DNA from: Piscinibacterium candidicorallinum
Lineage (GTDB): Bacteria > Pseudomonadota > Gammaproteobacteria > Burkholderiales > Burkholderiaceae_C
Reading direction: 5' to 3'
Assembly: GCF_047549485.1 (NCBI RefSeq)
Contig: NZ_CP180191.1
Span: 1,178,001-1,242,000 of the forward strand
DNA: 64,000 nucleotides
The position numbers and the translations under genes were made by a program. This document shows positions 1 through 8,165 of the stretch, piece after piece; the first letter of the stretch is position 1; each line of letters opens with the position of its first letter. The notes beneath the pieces are model-generated. The model ran no database searches, was not told where the DNA came from, and saw only the letters and a list, made by a program, of their open reading frames with translations.

Positions 1-761
1 TGGGCGAGCAGGTCGTCAATCTCGCGAGCAATGCCGCTGGTCTGGCCCTGCCAGCGCTGCGGCACGAGACCATGCACCTTGGCGACCCAGTTGGGCCAGC
101 TGTCCAGCACATAGAACACCACCAGTGGCAGCAGCAGCAGGGTGCCCAGCCAGCCAACCACGGCCAGCCCGCCGGACATGACGGAGTTGACCAGCTTGGT
201 CGCCGCGTCCTTGTCAAAGGTGTCCATGACGAGCGTGCGGAAGGTACCGGCATCGAGCTGGATCTGCGTGCCCAGCATCTGGTTGAGCTTGGGAATCAGC
301 ACCTGATTGACCCGGTCCACCACATTGGGCAGCTGGTTGCGCATGAGTTCGGCCTGCTGGGCGATCACCGGCACCAGAATCAGCACCAGCAGCAGCATGG
401 CCAGCAGCGCTACGCTGATCATCACCAGAGACGCCCAGGTGCGGTTGAAGCGGTGCCGCTGCATCCACTCCACGCCCGGATTGAGCATGTAGGCCAGCAC
501 GATGCCGGCCACGAAGGGCGCCAGGATGGGCGAGAGCAGCCACAGCACCCAAAGCAGCGCCGCCCCCACGCCCGCCCAGAACAGGGCCTGCCTGGTCTGC
601 GGGCGCATGGCGGCCAGCAGACCCGGGGCGCTCGGCGTGTGCTCCGGCTCAGTCGCGCGGCTTTCGGCAGCCGCAGAAGGCGCATCGGCCGGCGCCTGCT
701 CCGGGCTTGGCACAGCATCGGTCGGGCCGGGGGCGTCCTCGCGGTCGGGTCCTTGGGTCAT
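1..761 (-). CDS. AI-2E family transporter (PerM-like), 3' end beyond window
   Basis: A frame open from an ATG at 761 to the left edge gives about 253 residues; the C-terminus is missing. The first 50 residues are Pro/Ala/Asp/Glu-rich and presumably cytoplasmic. Hydrophobic helices follow near residues 60-95 and 105-130, then a soluble segment (about 130-200) and another helix pair around the GGLAVVGWLGTLLLLPLVVF stretch. This is the layout of the PerM/AI-2E exporter family (PF01594), integral inner-membrane proteins often of unproven substrate. It is divergent from purM with about 110 bp between the starts; purM-perM adjacency is common in Burkholderiales. Family call firm; substrate unknown. 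Confidence 0.85.
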   Translation of the reverse strand, partial: MTQGPDREDAPGPTDAVPSPEQAPADAPSAAAESRATEPEHTPSAPGLLAAMRPQTRQALFWAGVGAALLWVLWLLSPILAPFVAGIVLAYMLNPGVEWMQRHRFNRTWASLVMISVALLAMLLLVLILVPVIAQQAELMRNQLPNVVDRVNQVLIPKLNQMLGTQIQLDAGTFRTLVMDTFDKDAATKLVNSVMSGGLAVVGWLGTLLLLPLVVFYVLDSWPNWVAKVHGLVPQRWQGQTSGIAREIDDLLA

Positions 762-871
762 GGGGCCTAAAATTGGCGGTTTCGGGTTGGGTGCGGATTA
801 TCCCGCACCGCGTCATGGCTTCTGAAGCCGGTCGCGCCAGCCTCCACGCCCCTTCTCACAAGACCCCGCGC

Positions 872-1930
872 ATGTCCAACTCCAATCCGTCTACCCCGCA
901 ATCCATGACCTACGCCCAGGCCGGGGTGGATATCGAAGCCGGTGACGCGCTGGTCGAGCGCATCAAGCCCTTTGCCAAGCGCACCATGCGTCCGGAAGTG
1001 CTGGGCGGCATCGGCGGCTTTGGCGCGCTGATGAGCCTGCCGTCCAAGTACAAGGAGCCGATCCTCGTCAGCGGCACGGACGGCGTGGGCACCAAGCTCA
1101 AGCTGGCCTTCGCGCTGAACAAGCACGACACCGTCGGCCAGGACCTCGTGGCCATGAGCGTCAACGACGTGCTGGTGCAAGGCGCCGAGCCGCTGTTCTT
1201 CCTGGACTACTTCGCCTGCGGCAAGCTCGATGTGGATACCGCCGCCACCGTGATCCAGGGCATCGCACGCGGCTGCGAGCTGGCCGGCTGCGCGCTGATT
1301 GGCGGCGAAACCGCCGAGATGCCCGGCATGTACCCGGTGGGCGAGTACGACCTCGCCGGTTTCTGCGTGGGCGTGGTGGAGAAGGCCAGGATCATCGACG
1401 GCAAGAGCGTGGCCGAAGGCGACGTGGTGTTGGGTCTCGCGTCCAGCGGCGCGCACTCGAATGGCTACTCGCTCGTGCGCAAGATTCTCGAGAAGAGCAA
1501 GCTCGACCCCCTCGCACCGCTGCTTGGCACCGACAAGCCCCTGCGCGACACCCTGCTCGAACCCACCCGCATTTACGTGAAGCAGGTGCTCAACGTGATG
1601 GCCAAGGTGAACCTGAAGGCCATGGCGCATATCACCGGCGGCGGGCTGACCGAGAACATCCCCCGCGTGCTGCCCGAAGGCATGACCGCCGAGCTGGACG
1701 GCAAGAGCTGGCCGCGCAGCGCCCTGTTCAAGTGGCTGCAGGCCGAAGGCAATGTGGCGGACCACGAGATGCACCGCACCTTCAACTGCGGCATCGGCTT
1801 CGTGGTGGTGGTGTCGCCGCAGGACGCGGATGCCGCCATGGCCGCCTTTGCGGCCGAGGGCGAGCAGGTCTACCGCATCGGCCAGATCCGCAAGAGCGCG
1901 GCTGGCGAAGCACCGACCGTCGTTCGCTAA
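872..1930 (+). CDS. purM: Phosphoribosylformylglycinamidine cyclo-ligase
   Basis: AIR synthetase of de novo purine synthesis: closes formylglycinamidine ribonucleotide to aminoimidazole ribonucleotide with ATP, in the cytosol. The 352-residue product has the normal family length. It shows the N-terminal YAQAGVDIEAGD segment, the nucleotide-binding SGTDGVGTKLKLAF, the central IGGETAEMPGMY and the C-terminal GGGLTENIPRVLP. The ATG at 872 was chosen; an ATG at 905 (MTYAQAG) is a reasonable alternative, while the longer upstream frame has no family similarity. It is divergent from perM and followed 8 bp downstream by riboflavin synthase on the same strand, so the two may be cotranscribed. Confidence 0.97.
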   Translation: MSNSNPSTPQSMTYAQAGVDIEAGDALVERIKPFAKRTMRPEVLGGIGGFGALMSLPSKYKEPILVSGTDGVGTKLKLAFALNKHDTVGQDLVAMSVNDVLVQGAEPLFFLDYFACGKLDVDTAATVIQGIARGCELAGCALIGGETAEMPGMYPVGEYDLAGFCVGVVEKARIIDGKSVAEGDVVLGLASSGAHSNGYSLVRKILEKSKLDPLAPLLGTDKPLRDTLLEPTRIYVKQVLNVMAKVNLKAMAHITGGGLTENIPRVLPEGMTAELDGKSWPRSALFKWLQAEGNVADHEMHRTFNCGIGFVVVVSPQDADAAMAAFAAEGEQVYRIGQIRKSAAGEAPTVVR

Positions 1931-1938
1931 GCCCACGG

Positions 1939-2640
1939 ATGTTCACGGGCATCGTCCAGGGCGTGGCCCATGTGGTCGCCGTCACAGAACGGCCCGGCCT
2001 GCGCAGCTTCGAGCTGGCCTTTCCCGCGGGCTTTGACGAGGGGCTGGAGATCGGCGCGAGCGTCTCGGTGGATGGCGTCTGCCTGACCGTCACCGAGCGC
2101 AAGGACGGTCACCGCGCCTGCTTTGACGTGATGCAGCAGAGCCTGGGTCTCACCACGCTCGCTGCGCTGCGTGAGGGCAGCCCGATCAATGTGGAGCGTG
2201 CCGCCAAGGACGGCGCCGAGATCGGCGGCCATCCGCTCTCCGGCCATGTAGACGGGCAGGGCACGGTCCTCGCCATCCGCAAGCCCGAGAACAACCATGT
2301 GCTGAGGATCGGCTTGCCTCCTGAGCTGATGCGCTACGTGTTCGCCAAGGGCTACATCGCCGTGAACGGCTGCAGCCTGACGGCAGCCGAGGTCAACAAG
2401 CGCGAGGGCTGGCTCGAAGTCTGGCTGATCCCCGAAACCCTGCGCATGACCACCTTTGCCGACAAGCGCGAGGGTGATCGCCTCAACATCGAGATCGAGC
2501 GTCAGACCCAGGTCTTCGTCGACACCGTGCGCGACGCCATCGACGAGCGCCTCGGCCCCCTGCTGCCTGCCTTGCAGGCGCTGCTGGCCGAGCGCGGCGT
2601 GAATCTGGACGATCTGGCGCGGCCGCCGCAGATCAAGTGA
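1939..2640 (+). CDS. ribE: Riboflavin synthase, alpha subunit type
   Basis: Converts two molecules of 6,7-dimethyl-8-ribityllumazine to riboflavin plus a pyrimidine, the last step of riboflavin synthesis. The 233-residue protein carries the signature start MFTGIVQG, then two lumazine-binding repeats: the first with SVSVDGVCLTVTE (about 45-57) and the second opening at GGHPLSGHVDG (about 95-105) with YIAVNGCSLTAAEV. The second repeat diverges from the usual VDGVSLTV. Length is near the 200-215 norm with a short C-terminal tail. No FMN riboswitch-like structure precedes it, and it lies in a tight run after purM rather than in a rib operon. It is probably constitutive. Confidence 0.92.
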   Translation: MFTGIVQGVAHVVAVTERPGLRSFELAFPAGFDEGLEIGASVSVDGVCLTVTERKDGHRACFDVMQQSLGLTTLAALREGSPINVERAAKDGAEIGGHPLSGHVDGQGTVLAIRKPENNHVLRIGLPPELMRYVFAKGYIAVNGCSLTAAEVNKREGWLEVWLIPETLRMTTFADKREGDRLNIEIERQTQVFVDTVRDAIDERLGPLLPALQALLAERGVNLDDLARPPQIK

Positions 2641-2828
2641 GCACGCCCGCAGACTCGGCGCCGCCGAGGGACACTGAGCCACTGCGGCCGCAGCGGCCGG
2701 GCGACCAGGATTGCTGCGGCTCCGGCTGCGACCGCTGCGTGTGGATCGTCTACGAGGAGCAACTCGACGCCTGGGAGGCGCACCAGCGGCGGCGGTCGTC
2801 TGCAGAACATGCGCCGAAGCAGATCTAA
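2637..2828 (+). CDS. Oxidoreductase-like small protein with CCGSGC motif
   Basis: A 63-residue protein starting at a GTG that overlaps the ribE stop by 4 bp (GTGA). After a Pro-rich N-terminus it contains DCCGSGCDRCVWIVYEEQ, the hallmark of the oxidoreductase-like N-terminal domain family (PF09791). The four clustered cysteines suggest metal or Fe-S binding, but no function is proven for these small bacterial versions. The C-terminal 20 residues are polar and basic. The overlap suggests translational coupling to ribE. Family assignment from the motif; role unknown. Confidence 0.8.
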   Translation: MSTPADSAPPRDTEPLRPQRPGDQDCCGSGCDRCVWIVYEEQLDAWEAHQRRRSSAEHAPKQI

Positions 2829-2833
2829 GTCTG

Positions 2834-2897
2834 CTTTCCGCTTGTCCCATGCGGTTCTTCAGTCACTTTGGCCTGAATCACCGCTTGAATACTGGGG
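2834..2897 (+). repeat. Palindromic dispersed repeat, copy R1 (forward)
   Basis: About 64 bp starting TTTCCGCTTGTCC, followed by hairpin arm GCGGTTCTTCAG, a loop with CACTTTGGC, a degraded right arm CTGAATCACCGC and the tail TGAATACTGG. It is in the same orientation as the copies at 29457 and 60090, and inverted relative to those at 6908, 31916 and 61112. It starts 6 bp after the CCGSGC gene and ends about 70 bp before the convergent arsR stop. Confidence 0.8.
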
Positions 2898-2969
2898 TTA
2901 GTGCTTTCGGCGCGGACCTGCGGCCGACGGTGAGGGTAAGTTCATCACCTCGCGCTAAGCGACACATTC

Positions 2970-3302
2970 TCAAGTCTGTTCGGCGGCAGGCTTTCCGCGC
3001 TTGGCAGCCTGGACCTTGGCTGCTTCGCGCTTGAGCCCGCGCGATACCGGGCATACGGTCTGCAGGAAGCCCGTCAGCGTCTGAGTCAGCTGCTCTTCCA
3101 CCAGTCGGTAGTAGACGAACTGACCGCGCTTTTCTGAAGCTACTAGCCCTGCCGTTTCCAGAATCCGCAGATGCTTGGACAGCGAGGGCTTGGACATGTC
3201 GAAGCGGTCGGCGATTTCTCCTGCGGACAGCTCACCCTCCGTCAGATACGCGAGGATCTTTCGGCGCGGCGTAGAGGCAAGGGCTTCAAAGATACGTTCC
3301 AT
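2970..3302 (-). CDS. ArsR/SmtB-family transcriptional regulator
   Basis: A winged-helix repressor-type protein of 110 residues. It begins MERIFEALASTPRRKILAYL, the usual start of ArsR proteins, and has the recognition helix region SAGEIADRFDMSKPSLSKHL followed by the wing GLVASEKRGQFVYYRL. There is no CxC metal site in the alpha-3 helix, so it may respond to a non-metal signal like the SdpR-type members. A Lys/Arg-rich tail ends the protein. The ATG at 3302 fits the family; 3311 (MPVMERIF) is also possible. It diverges from the desaturase gene at 3488 and probably regulates it through the palindrome at 3390-3405. Confidence 0.9.
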   Translation of the reverse strand: MERIFEALASTPRRKILAYLTEGELSAGEIADRFDMSKPSLSKHLRILETAGLVASEKRGQFVYYRLVEEQLTQTLTGFLQTVCPVSRGLKREAAKVQAAKRGKPAAEQT

Positions 3303-3389
3303 GACGGGCATCCAAGCTGGGCTGGCGCGGCGGCGTAGCCGCAACGCGACAGCTGCGAAGTTTAACAATGCACTTGCCTATCTGCATAT

Positions 3390-3405
3390 TTAGCTCGTAA
3401 GCTAA
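3390..3405. promoter_or_regulatory. Candidate ArsR operator palindrome
   Basis: Perfect inverted repeat TTAGCT-CGTA-AGCTAA in the AT-rich stretch between the divergent arsR and desaturase genes. ArsR-family dimers bind palindromes of this size close to their own promoter, and this is the only clear palindrome in the gap. The assignment rests on position and symmetry. Confidence 0.5.
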
Positions 3406-3487
3406 TTACGACCTTAGGTGTTCGTTCGATTGCAGCCGGGGGCGGCAGCGAGCATCCAGGGCGTGTACGAGCTGCAGGGAGCACAGC

Positions 3488-4432
3488 ATGGCAGGCAATC
3501 TCGGTGTGGGGCGCGTAGATCCAGATGTGGAAGCCGATCCGGTGAGCGGCACTGTGCGTTGGGCGCCAGTGAAATCCATCTGGTACTTGGGCATGAGTGC
3601 AGCAGGGCTGATTGGCGGCGCACTGACGTTTTCATGGTCTGCGCTGGCGGTGTTTCTGATCAGCACCGCCATCACCTTGTGCCTGGGCCATTCCCTGGGC
3701 ATGCACCGCCGACTGATCCACCGCGCCTATGAAACACCGCGCTGGCTGGAGTATTTCTTCGTCTACTTGGGGACGTTGGTTGGCATGGCTGGGCCGCTCT
3801 CCATGATTCGAACGCATGACCTGCGTGACTGGGCACAGCGGCATGCGAAATGCCATGACTACTTCGCGCATCGGCAGAGCTTCTGGAAGGACGCGTGGTG
3901 GCAATTGAGCTGCGATATTCAGCTCGCAGCGCCACCACGCATGCGTCTCATCGGTGAGCGCGAGAACAGCCGCTTCTATGCACTTCTTGAACGCACATGG
4001 ATGTGGCAGCAACTTCCCTGGGCCATCATGTTTTTCGCAATCGGTGGCTGGAGCTGGGTCTTCTGGGGAGTTTGCCTTCGTGTCACGACCGGAGTGACTG
4101 GTCATTGGCTTGTCGGCCATTTCGCGCACCGCGAAGGCGAGCGCACCTGGCACGTGACCGGCGCCGGCGTTCAGGGCTACAACATCCGCTTCGCCGCGCT
4201 GGTGTCCTTCGGCGAGGCCTGGCACAACAACCATCACGCGTTTCCGGACTCGGCGCGGTTTGCGCATCGGCCGGGGGAAGTGGATTTAGGGTGGTGGGTG
4301 CTGCGTTCATTGGAGCGAATGGGCTTGGCGTCGAATCTGGTGATTCCGGCATGCATGACTGCACCCAACCGATTGATAGCGCTCTCAGAGACTTCAGACC
4401 CCCCTGCTGCTCGGACTAGCTGGAGAGCATGA
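3488..4432 (+). CDS. Acyl-CoA/fatty acid desaturase family protein
   Basis: An integral membrane di-iron desaturase of 314 residues. The three histidine clusters are present: HSLGMHRR (HxxxxH type, about residue 67), a second cluster around WAQRHAKCHDYFAH (about 118-131) and GEAWHNNHH (about 243-251). Hydrophobic segments lie at about 30-65, 85-105 and 172-205, as in delta-9 acyl desaturases. Such enzymes insert a cis double bond to adjust membrane fluidity, with electrons from a separate donor not found here. The second box is less canonical than the usual HRxHH, so substrate is uncertain. It is divergent from arsR and overlaps the next gene by 4 bp. Confidence 0.85.
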   Translation: MAGNLGVGRVDPDVEADPVSGTVRWAPVKSIWYLGMSAAGLIGGALTFSWSALAVFLISTAITLCLGHSLGMHRRLIHRAYETPRWLEYFFVYLGTLVGMAGPLSMIRTHDLRDWAQRHAKCHDYFAHRQSFWKDAWWQLSCDIQLAAPPRMRLIGERENSRFYALLERTWMWQQLPWAIMFFAIGGWSWVFWGVCLRVTTGVTGHWLVGHFAHREGERTWHVTGAGVQGYNIRFAALVSFGEAWHNNHHAFPDSARFAHRPGEVDLGWWVLRSLERMGLASNLVIPACMTAPNRLIALSETSDPPAARTSWRA

Positions 4433-4944
4433 TGAAAAGGCTGCCTATTTCTCGCTTGCTTGAAACCAGCGTCTTGAGCTCCATGCTTGGCGGCGCCGTG
4501 GGTGGTGCCTTGACCTCAATGGCGTACTTCCTCTCGTTGGGGCTCCCGGCAGCCGATTACCCCAGGCCGGAGGGCATGTTGGATGCCGCGTCGAATGTGA
4601 TAGTCGGCTTTCTCTGGATCTTTGTGTGGGCACCGATCTGGGGCGCGCCGATCGGCCTCGCGTTCGGACTGGTGCTGGGTTCTCCAGTCTTGCTCGCCTT
4701 GCTGGCGCGACGTTGGGACAACCCGTGGTTGACTTCGGCCTTGGGTGCGGTGGTGATGCTCTTGGTTGCACGAGCCTGGGGCCTCTGGACGGGTTCGCGT
4801 GACGAGAACCTGGTGCTTCTGGTTCTCGGTGCTAGCTCAGCCGTCGCCGGCTGGATCGCTGGTTTCTCAGCTACCAGACGTATCGAACGGATCAAGTCCG
4901 AGGCTGCAACGGAACTTCCAATTGCTAGGGAGTCGAGTCAATAG
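4429..4944 (+). CDS. Hypothetical four-helix membrane protein
   Basis: 171 residues, overlapping the desaturase stop by 4 bp and therefore probably coupled to it. About four hydrophobic segments are visible: residues 18-38 (Gly-rich), 55-85, 101-117 and 127-145. The tail is short, charged and probably cytoplasmic. No recognisable domain. The base composition is a little less GC-rich than neighbouring housekeeping genes. The shared transcript suggests a role in membrane lipid function, but that is only inference. Its 3' end runs 7 bp into the convergent cyanophycinase-like gene. Confidence 0.7.
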   Translation: MMKRLPISRLLETSVLSSMLGGAVGGALTSMAYFLSLGLPAADYPRPEGMLDAASNVIVGFLWIFVWAPIWGAPIGLAFGLVLGSPVLLALLARRWDNPWLTSALGAVVMLLVARAWGLWTGSRDENLVLLVLGASSAVAGWIAGFSATRRIERIKSEAATELPIARESSQ

Positions 4945-6317
4945 ACATCAACCAGCACCTTGCTCACCGTGTACTTCCCGCCACCGTACCAGCCGCGGGT
5001 GCTGGCATCGCGCGTGAAGCGGACCTTGATGGTGGGGGCGCTGGTCGGGTACTTCGGATTGCTGGTGTAGCGCGGCGCCGGTGCGCTGCCCACGTTGTAG
5101 CTGGCGGATTGATCGACCACGCGCGTGAGAGTTTTGCTGGTTTCGTTGGCCGCGAAGATGTCTGCGCTGTCGTAGTAGCCGCTGTAGTAGCGGCTGCTGA
5201 TGGCGGCCTTGGTGCTGGTGATAGTCTTGCTCGCGTAGCTGTAGCTGTCGCCAGCGCTGAGCAGGCTCACGCGCACGCCGCTGACCTTGTAGTAGCTGCC
5301 ACTGCTCACGCTGGCGGCGGCGGTGTCGCTGATGATCACGGTGCCGCTGCCGAAGACCTTGCCGGTCTGGGTCGATGGGTCCACCAGGAAGCCGGTGTCT
5401 TCATCGACGCCGAAGCCCTGCGTGATGCCCAGCGCACGCTGTGCGGCGATGAGCCGGCCCAGGCGGCCGGAGCGAGAATCGAAGTGGGTGTCTGAGAGCA
5501 GGGTGGTGGGCAGGAAGCCTAGACCCTTGAGCGTGGCGCCGTTGTCGTAGTAGCGCAGGCTGGTGCTGCCTTCGCGCGTGTCACCAAAGGGGTTGCTTGT
5601 GGCCACGGTCTTGGCCTGCAGGTCGGCGCCGAAGTAGAGGTAGCCATAGGAGATGCCGGCGCCGTGCATGGTCACGTTCAGGATATGGTTGCCCGCGGAG
5701 TCACCGGCAATGACGATGGCGCCCGAGCCGTTGGCCCAGCGCGCGCGCAGCGCAGCGGCCAGGGGTGTGTCGCTGCCGTCGCCCTTCATGAAGCTGCGGG
5801 CGATGCGCGATTGATCGCCGCCGGAGAAGAAGACCACATCTGCCTGGTTGATGATGGCGATGTTGGCGTCTCCGGCCGCATTGCCGCTGTAGGCGTGGGT
5901 GCCGGCGTTGTCCACATGCGCCGTGATGTGCCGCGGCGAGAAGCCGTGGGTCTGGAACAGATTGGCGTAGCCACGCTTGCTCACTGCACCGCTGCTGGTG
6001 AGCAGGTCGTTGGCGAAGGCGTCCGCCCCCGTGGCGTAGTCTGCCGACGCCGCCGTCACGACGGCAATGCGCGGGCAGGTGGTGGTGGCCCAGTTGCTGC
6101 TGCAGTTGCTGGTGCTGTTGATGTTGGGTGTGAAGCCCGTGTCCTTGCCGGTGGCGCGGCGCAGGCCGTTCACGAAGAGATCCGAATTGGTGTCGGAGTA
6201 GCCGCCACCCATCAGATACAGCACGCCGGCGCTTGCGGGGGCTGCCGCGGCGGCAGCCAAGCAGAACAGCAAACAGGACAGCAGGACCTTCGGTACAGCA
6301 CGAGCATGGGCTGACAT
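4938..6317 (-). CDS. Secreted cyanophycinase-like peptidase (family S51)
   Basis: 459 residues with a signal peptide (hydrophobic 10-30, ending PASA-G), so exported. The mature part starts VLYLMGGGYSD and carries peptidase S51 signs: FFSGGDQSRI, the nucleophile region VIAGDSAGNHI (Ser in GxSAG), DTHFDSRSGRLGRL and GVDEDTGFLV. Cyanophycinases release beta-Asp-Arg dipeptides from cyanophycin. An exported form would scavenge polymer from outside, as the extracellular CphE type does. The last 110 residues are an extra Ser/Tyr-rich beta-type region absent from cytosolic CphB. No cyanophycin synthetase gene lies in this window. The ATG at 6317 follows a GGAGG-like site. Confidence 0.82.
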   Translation of the reverse strand: MSAHARAVPKVLLSCLLFCLAAAAAAPASAGVLYLMGGGYSDTNSDLFVNGLRRATGKDTGFTPNINSTSNCSSNWATTTCPRIAVVTAASADYATGADAFANDLLTSSGAVSKRGYANLFQTHGFSPRHITAHVDNAGTHAYSGNAAGDANIAIINQADVVFFSGGDQSRIARSFMKGDGSDTPLAAALRARWANGSGAIVIAGDSAGNHILNVTMHGAGISYGYLYFGADLQAKTVATSNPFGDTREGSTSLRYYDNGATLKGLGFLPTTLLSDTHFDSRSGRLGRLIAAQRALGITQGFGVDEDTGFLVDPSTQTGKVFGSGTVIISDTAAASVSSGSYYKVSGVRVSLLSAGDSYSYASKTITSTKAAISSRYYSGYYDSADIFAANETSKTLTRVVDQSASYNVGSAPAPRYTSNPKYPTSAPTIKVRFTRDASTRGWYGGGKYTVSKVLVDVY

Positions 6318-6491
6318 GGTTTCCCTCCTGAAGCGCTGCGCATGGGTTCATGCACGAGCCGTATGACGGTAGGCCGGTAGATGGCCCGCGCATTTCATGC
6401 ATGCGACACTGCCGTTCAGTTTTGCGACACGCCGCAAGAGAGTTCACACATGCGTGTTGTCGATCCGATATCCAGCGCAGTGGGAGGGACG

Positions 6492-6887
6492 ATGGCCAAG
6501 ACCGTGTTGGAGAAGCTGGGGCTCAAGCCGGGCGAGCTTGCGGCGCAGTTGGGCTGCCCGGCCGACGTGGCGGACCTGGCGTGTCTGCCGCCGCTGGCAA
6601 AGACCCACGGCGATCCGGATCTGCTGATCGGTTTCGTGAAAGGCGCAGCTGAAGTGGAAGGCGTGCTCGCCAAACTCAAGCCCCGCTACGCACGCGGCAA
6701 GAAACTCTGGTTCGCGTACCCCAAGAAGTCAGGTGCAATCAAAACCGACATCACACGCGACCATGGCTGGGAGGCGCTGGCCGCTGCGAACCTGCTGCTC
6801 GTCACGCAGGTAGCGATCGACGACACCTGGAGCGCCCTGCGCTTTCGTTACCGCGACGAGATTCCGGCGCTGACGCGCAAGTTCTAG
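6492..6887 (+). CDS. DUF3052 family protein
   Basis: 131 residues, start chosen at the ATG preceded by GGGAGGG; the longer upstream frame is not supported. The C-terminal part contains LWFAYPKKSGAIKTDITR and QVAIDDTWSALRFR, typical of DUF3052 proteins (PF11253). The N-terminal third is Leu/Ala/Gly-rich and predicted soluble. Family members are widespread and uncharacterised. It diverges from the cyanophycinase-like gene and is followed directly by repeat copy R2, so it forms the right end of the block between R1 and R2. Confidence 0.85.
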   Translation: MAKTVLEKLGLKPGELAAQLGCPADVADLACLPPLAKTHGDPDLLIGFVKGAAEVEGVLAKLKPRYARGKKLWFAYPKKSGAIKTDITRDHGWEALAAANLLLVTQVAIDDTWSALRFRYRDEIPALTRKF

Positions 6888-6907
6888 CCCCGGAAAAGAA
6901 AACGAGA

Positions 6908-6972
6908 TGGGCTCTGGGTGCGGTTCTTCAGACCAAAATGACTGGAGAAGCCCAGCAGACAAGCGGAAAGCC
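6908..6972 (-). repeat. Palindromic dispersed repeat, copy R2 (reverse)
   Basis: On the minus strand it reads TTTCCGCTTGTCTG, then a hairpin ending GAAGAACCGC and a CCCAGAGCCC tail. Core on the plus strand: GCGGTTCTTCAG, ACCAAAATGA, CTGGAGAAGCCC. It faces R1 across 4 kb and lies between the convergent DUF3052 and AAA+ ATPase genes. Confidence 0.8.
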
Positions 6973-7006
6973 TTCTGCTAATCCGCGGCCTTGCCGCTGG
7001 ATCTGC

Positions 7007-7963
7007 TTACAGAAACCCGACCTTGGCCTTCTTCACGTTGTGCGCGGCAAAGTCCTCGGGCACGAGATGATCGCGGCCCGCCAGCTTGGCGGAACCGAAG
7101 GCGTTGAGCAGCATGCGGCGCATGTCGCGCGGCTTGAGCTCGGACAGGCGCGAGAGCGCCAGCTCGTTGATCTCCGGCTCGAACTCGTCGCCCCACGCAT
7201 GGGATGCGCGCAGCTCGTTGTAGAGCGTCTCGGCGATCCTGCGCAGGCCATCGGCGTCCGGTGACTCGATCTCGTACACATTCATGCGGTTGAGGATCGG
7301 CTCCGGGATGGCGCGGGCGTCATTGGCGGTGGCAATCCAGATCACCTGCGAGCAGTCGATCGGCACCTCGGCAAATTCATCGATGAAGGCGCTGGCCGTG
7401 TCGTGCTCCAGCAAGCTGTAGAGCGCGCCCAGCGGGTCGTACTGGGTCTGATTGGCGGCCTTGTCCACCTCGTCGATGAGCATGAGCGGGTTGGCGTACT
7501 CGCCGTTCACGAGCGTCTCGAAGACCTTGCCCGGCTTGGCGTTCTTCCACTGGCTGCTGGCCCCGGAGATCACCCAGCCGGCGGTCATGCTGCTCATGCT
7601 CATGAAGGCGTGGTTGGTGCCCAGCAGATCGGAGACCTTGCGTGCAAAGTGGGTCTTGCCGATGCCGGGCTCGCCCAGCAGCAGCATGGGCGTGATCTCG
7701 AGCGGGTCGCCGCTGCTGGCGCACAGGGCCACCTGCTTGCGCAGATCGGCCAGAGGTTCGGCAAAGTTGGGCAGGGCCTCGGCCAGCGCGTCGATCTGCG
7801 GGATCTCGCTGGGCTTCACGCAGAAGCGCTCGCCGCCCATGCGGATCATCTTTTCGTAGGTGGACTTCAGTGCGTCGTTCGCACTCGCAGTCAGCTCGTT
7901 CAGGGCCCGCTCGATCTTGCTCGGGTCATAGACGGACTTCACATTGGCGACGGCGATGGACAT
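7007..7963 (-). CDS. AAA+ ATPase (Lon-like ATPase module without protease)
   Basis: 318 residues. About 75 helical N-terminal residues precede an AAA+ core: Walker A GEPGIGKTHF (about 98-107), Walker B LMLIDEVDK (about 160), sensor-1 IATANDARAIPEP and a C-terminal lid with sensor-2 KPRDMRRML. The core resembles Lon ATPase domains, but no Ser-Lys protease domain follows. The start at 7963 has GGAGGA upstream; the ATG at 7987 has none. It stands alone, convergent with DUF3052. An ATP-driven remodelling role is likely from the fold; partner and substrate are unknown. Confidence 0.8.
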   Translation of the reverse strand: MSIAVANVKSVYDPSKIERALNELTASANDALKSTYEKMIRMGGERFCVKPSEIPQIDALAEALPNFAEPLADLRKQVALCASSGDPLEITPMLLLGEPGIGKTHFARKVSDLLGTNHAFMSMSSMTAGWVISGASSQWKNAKPGKVFETLVNGEYANPLMLIDEVDKAANQTQYDPLGALYSLLEHDTASAFIDEFAEVPIDCSQVIWIATANDARAIPEPILNRMNVYEIESPDADGLRRIAETLYNELRASHAWGDEFEPEINELALSRLSELKPRDMRRMLLNAFGSAKLAGRDHLVPEDFAAHNVKKAKVGFL

Positions 7964-8165
7964 TGCACTGATCCTCCATGCAGACACGGTCCTGAAAACT
8001 TAACGCTGCTTCGCTCCACGCGGAAGACACTGCAGCTCGCCCGCGTTGTTTTCAGTATGTGTTCAGTCCACCATAGGCGAGCAATCGGCGTGCCAGCAAA
8101 GGTGATGAGCGGCGGGAAGGGCGCCCAGTTCTGCGCTTGTAGGAAGCGCGCTGACAGCCTTGCGT

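Noticed and set aside
767..1936. Long minus-strand frame opposite purM, and similar long antisense frames over ribE, pnt, mnmA, clpA and hppA
   Set aside because: They mirror the codon bias of strongly supported genes, are rich in His/Gln/Arg/Gly, and show no domains; typical shadows in GC-rich DNA.
1931..1938. FMN riboswitch before ribE
   Set aside because: Only 8 bp separate purM and ribE, so no room for the element, and none is seen in the perM-purM gap.
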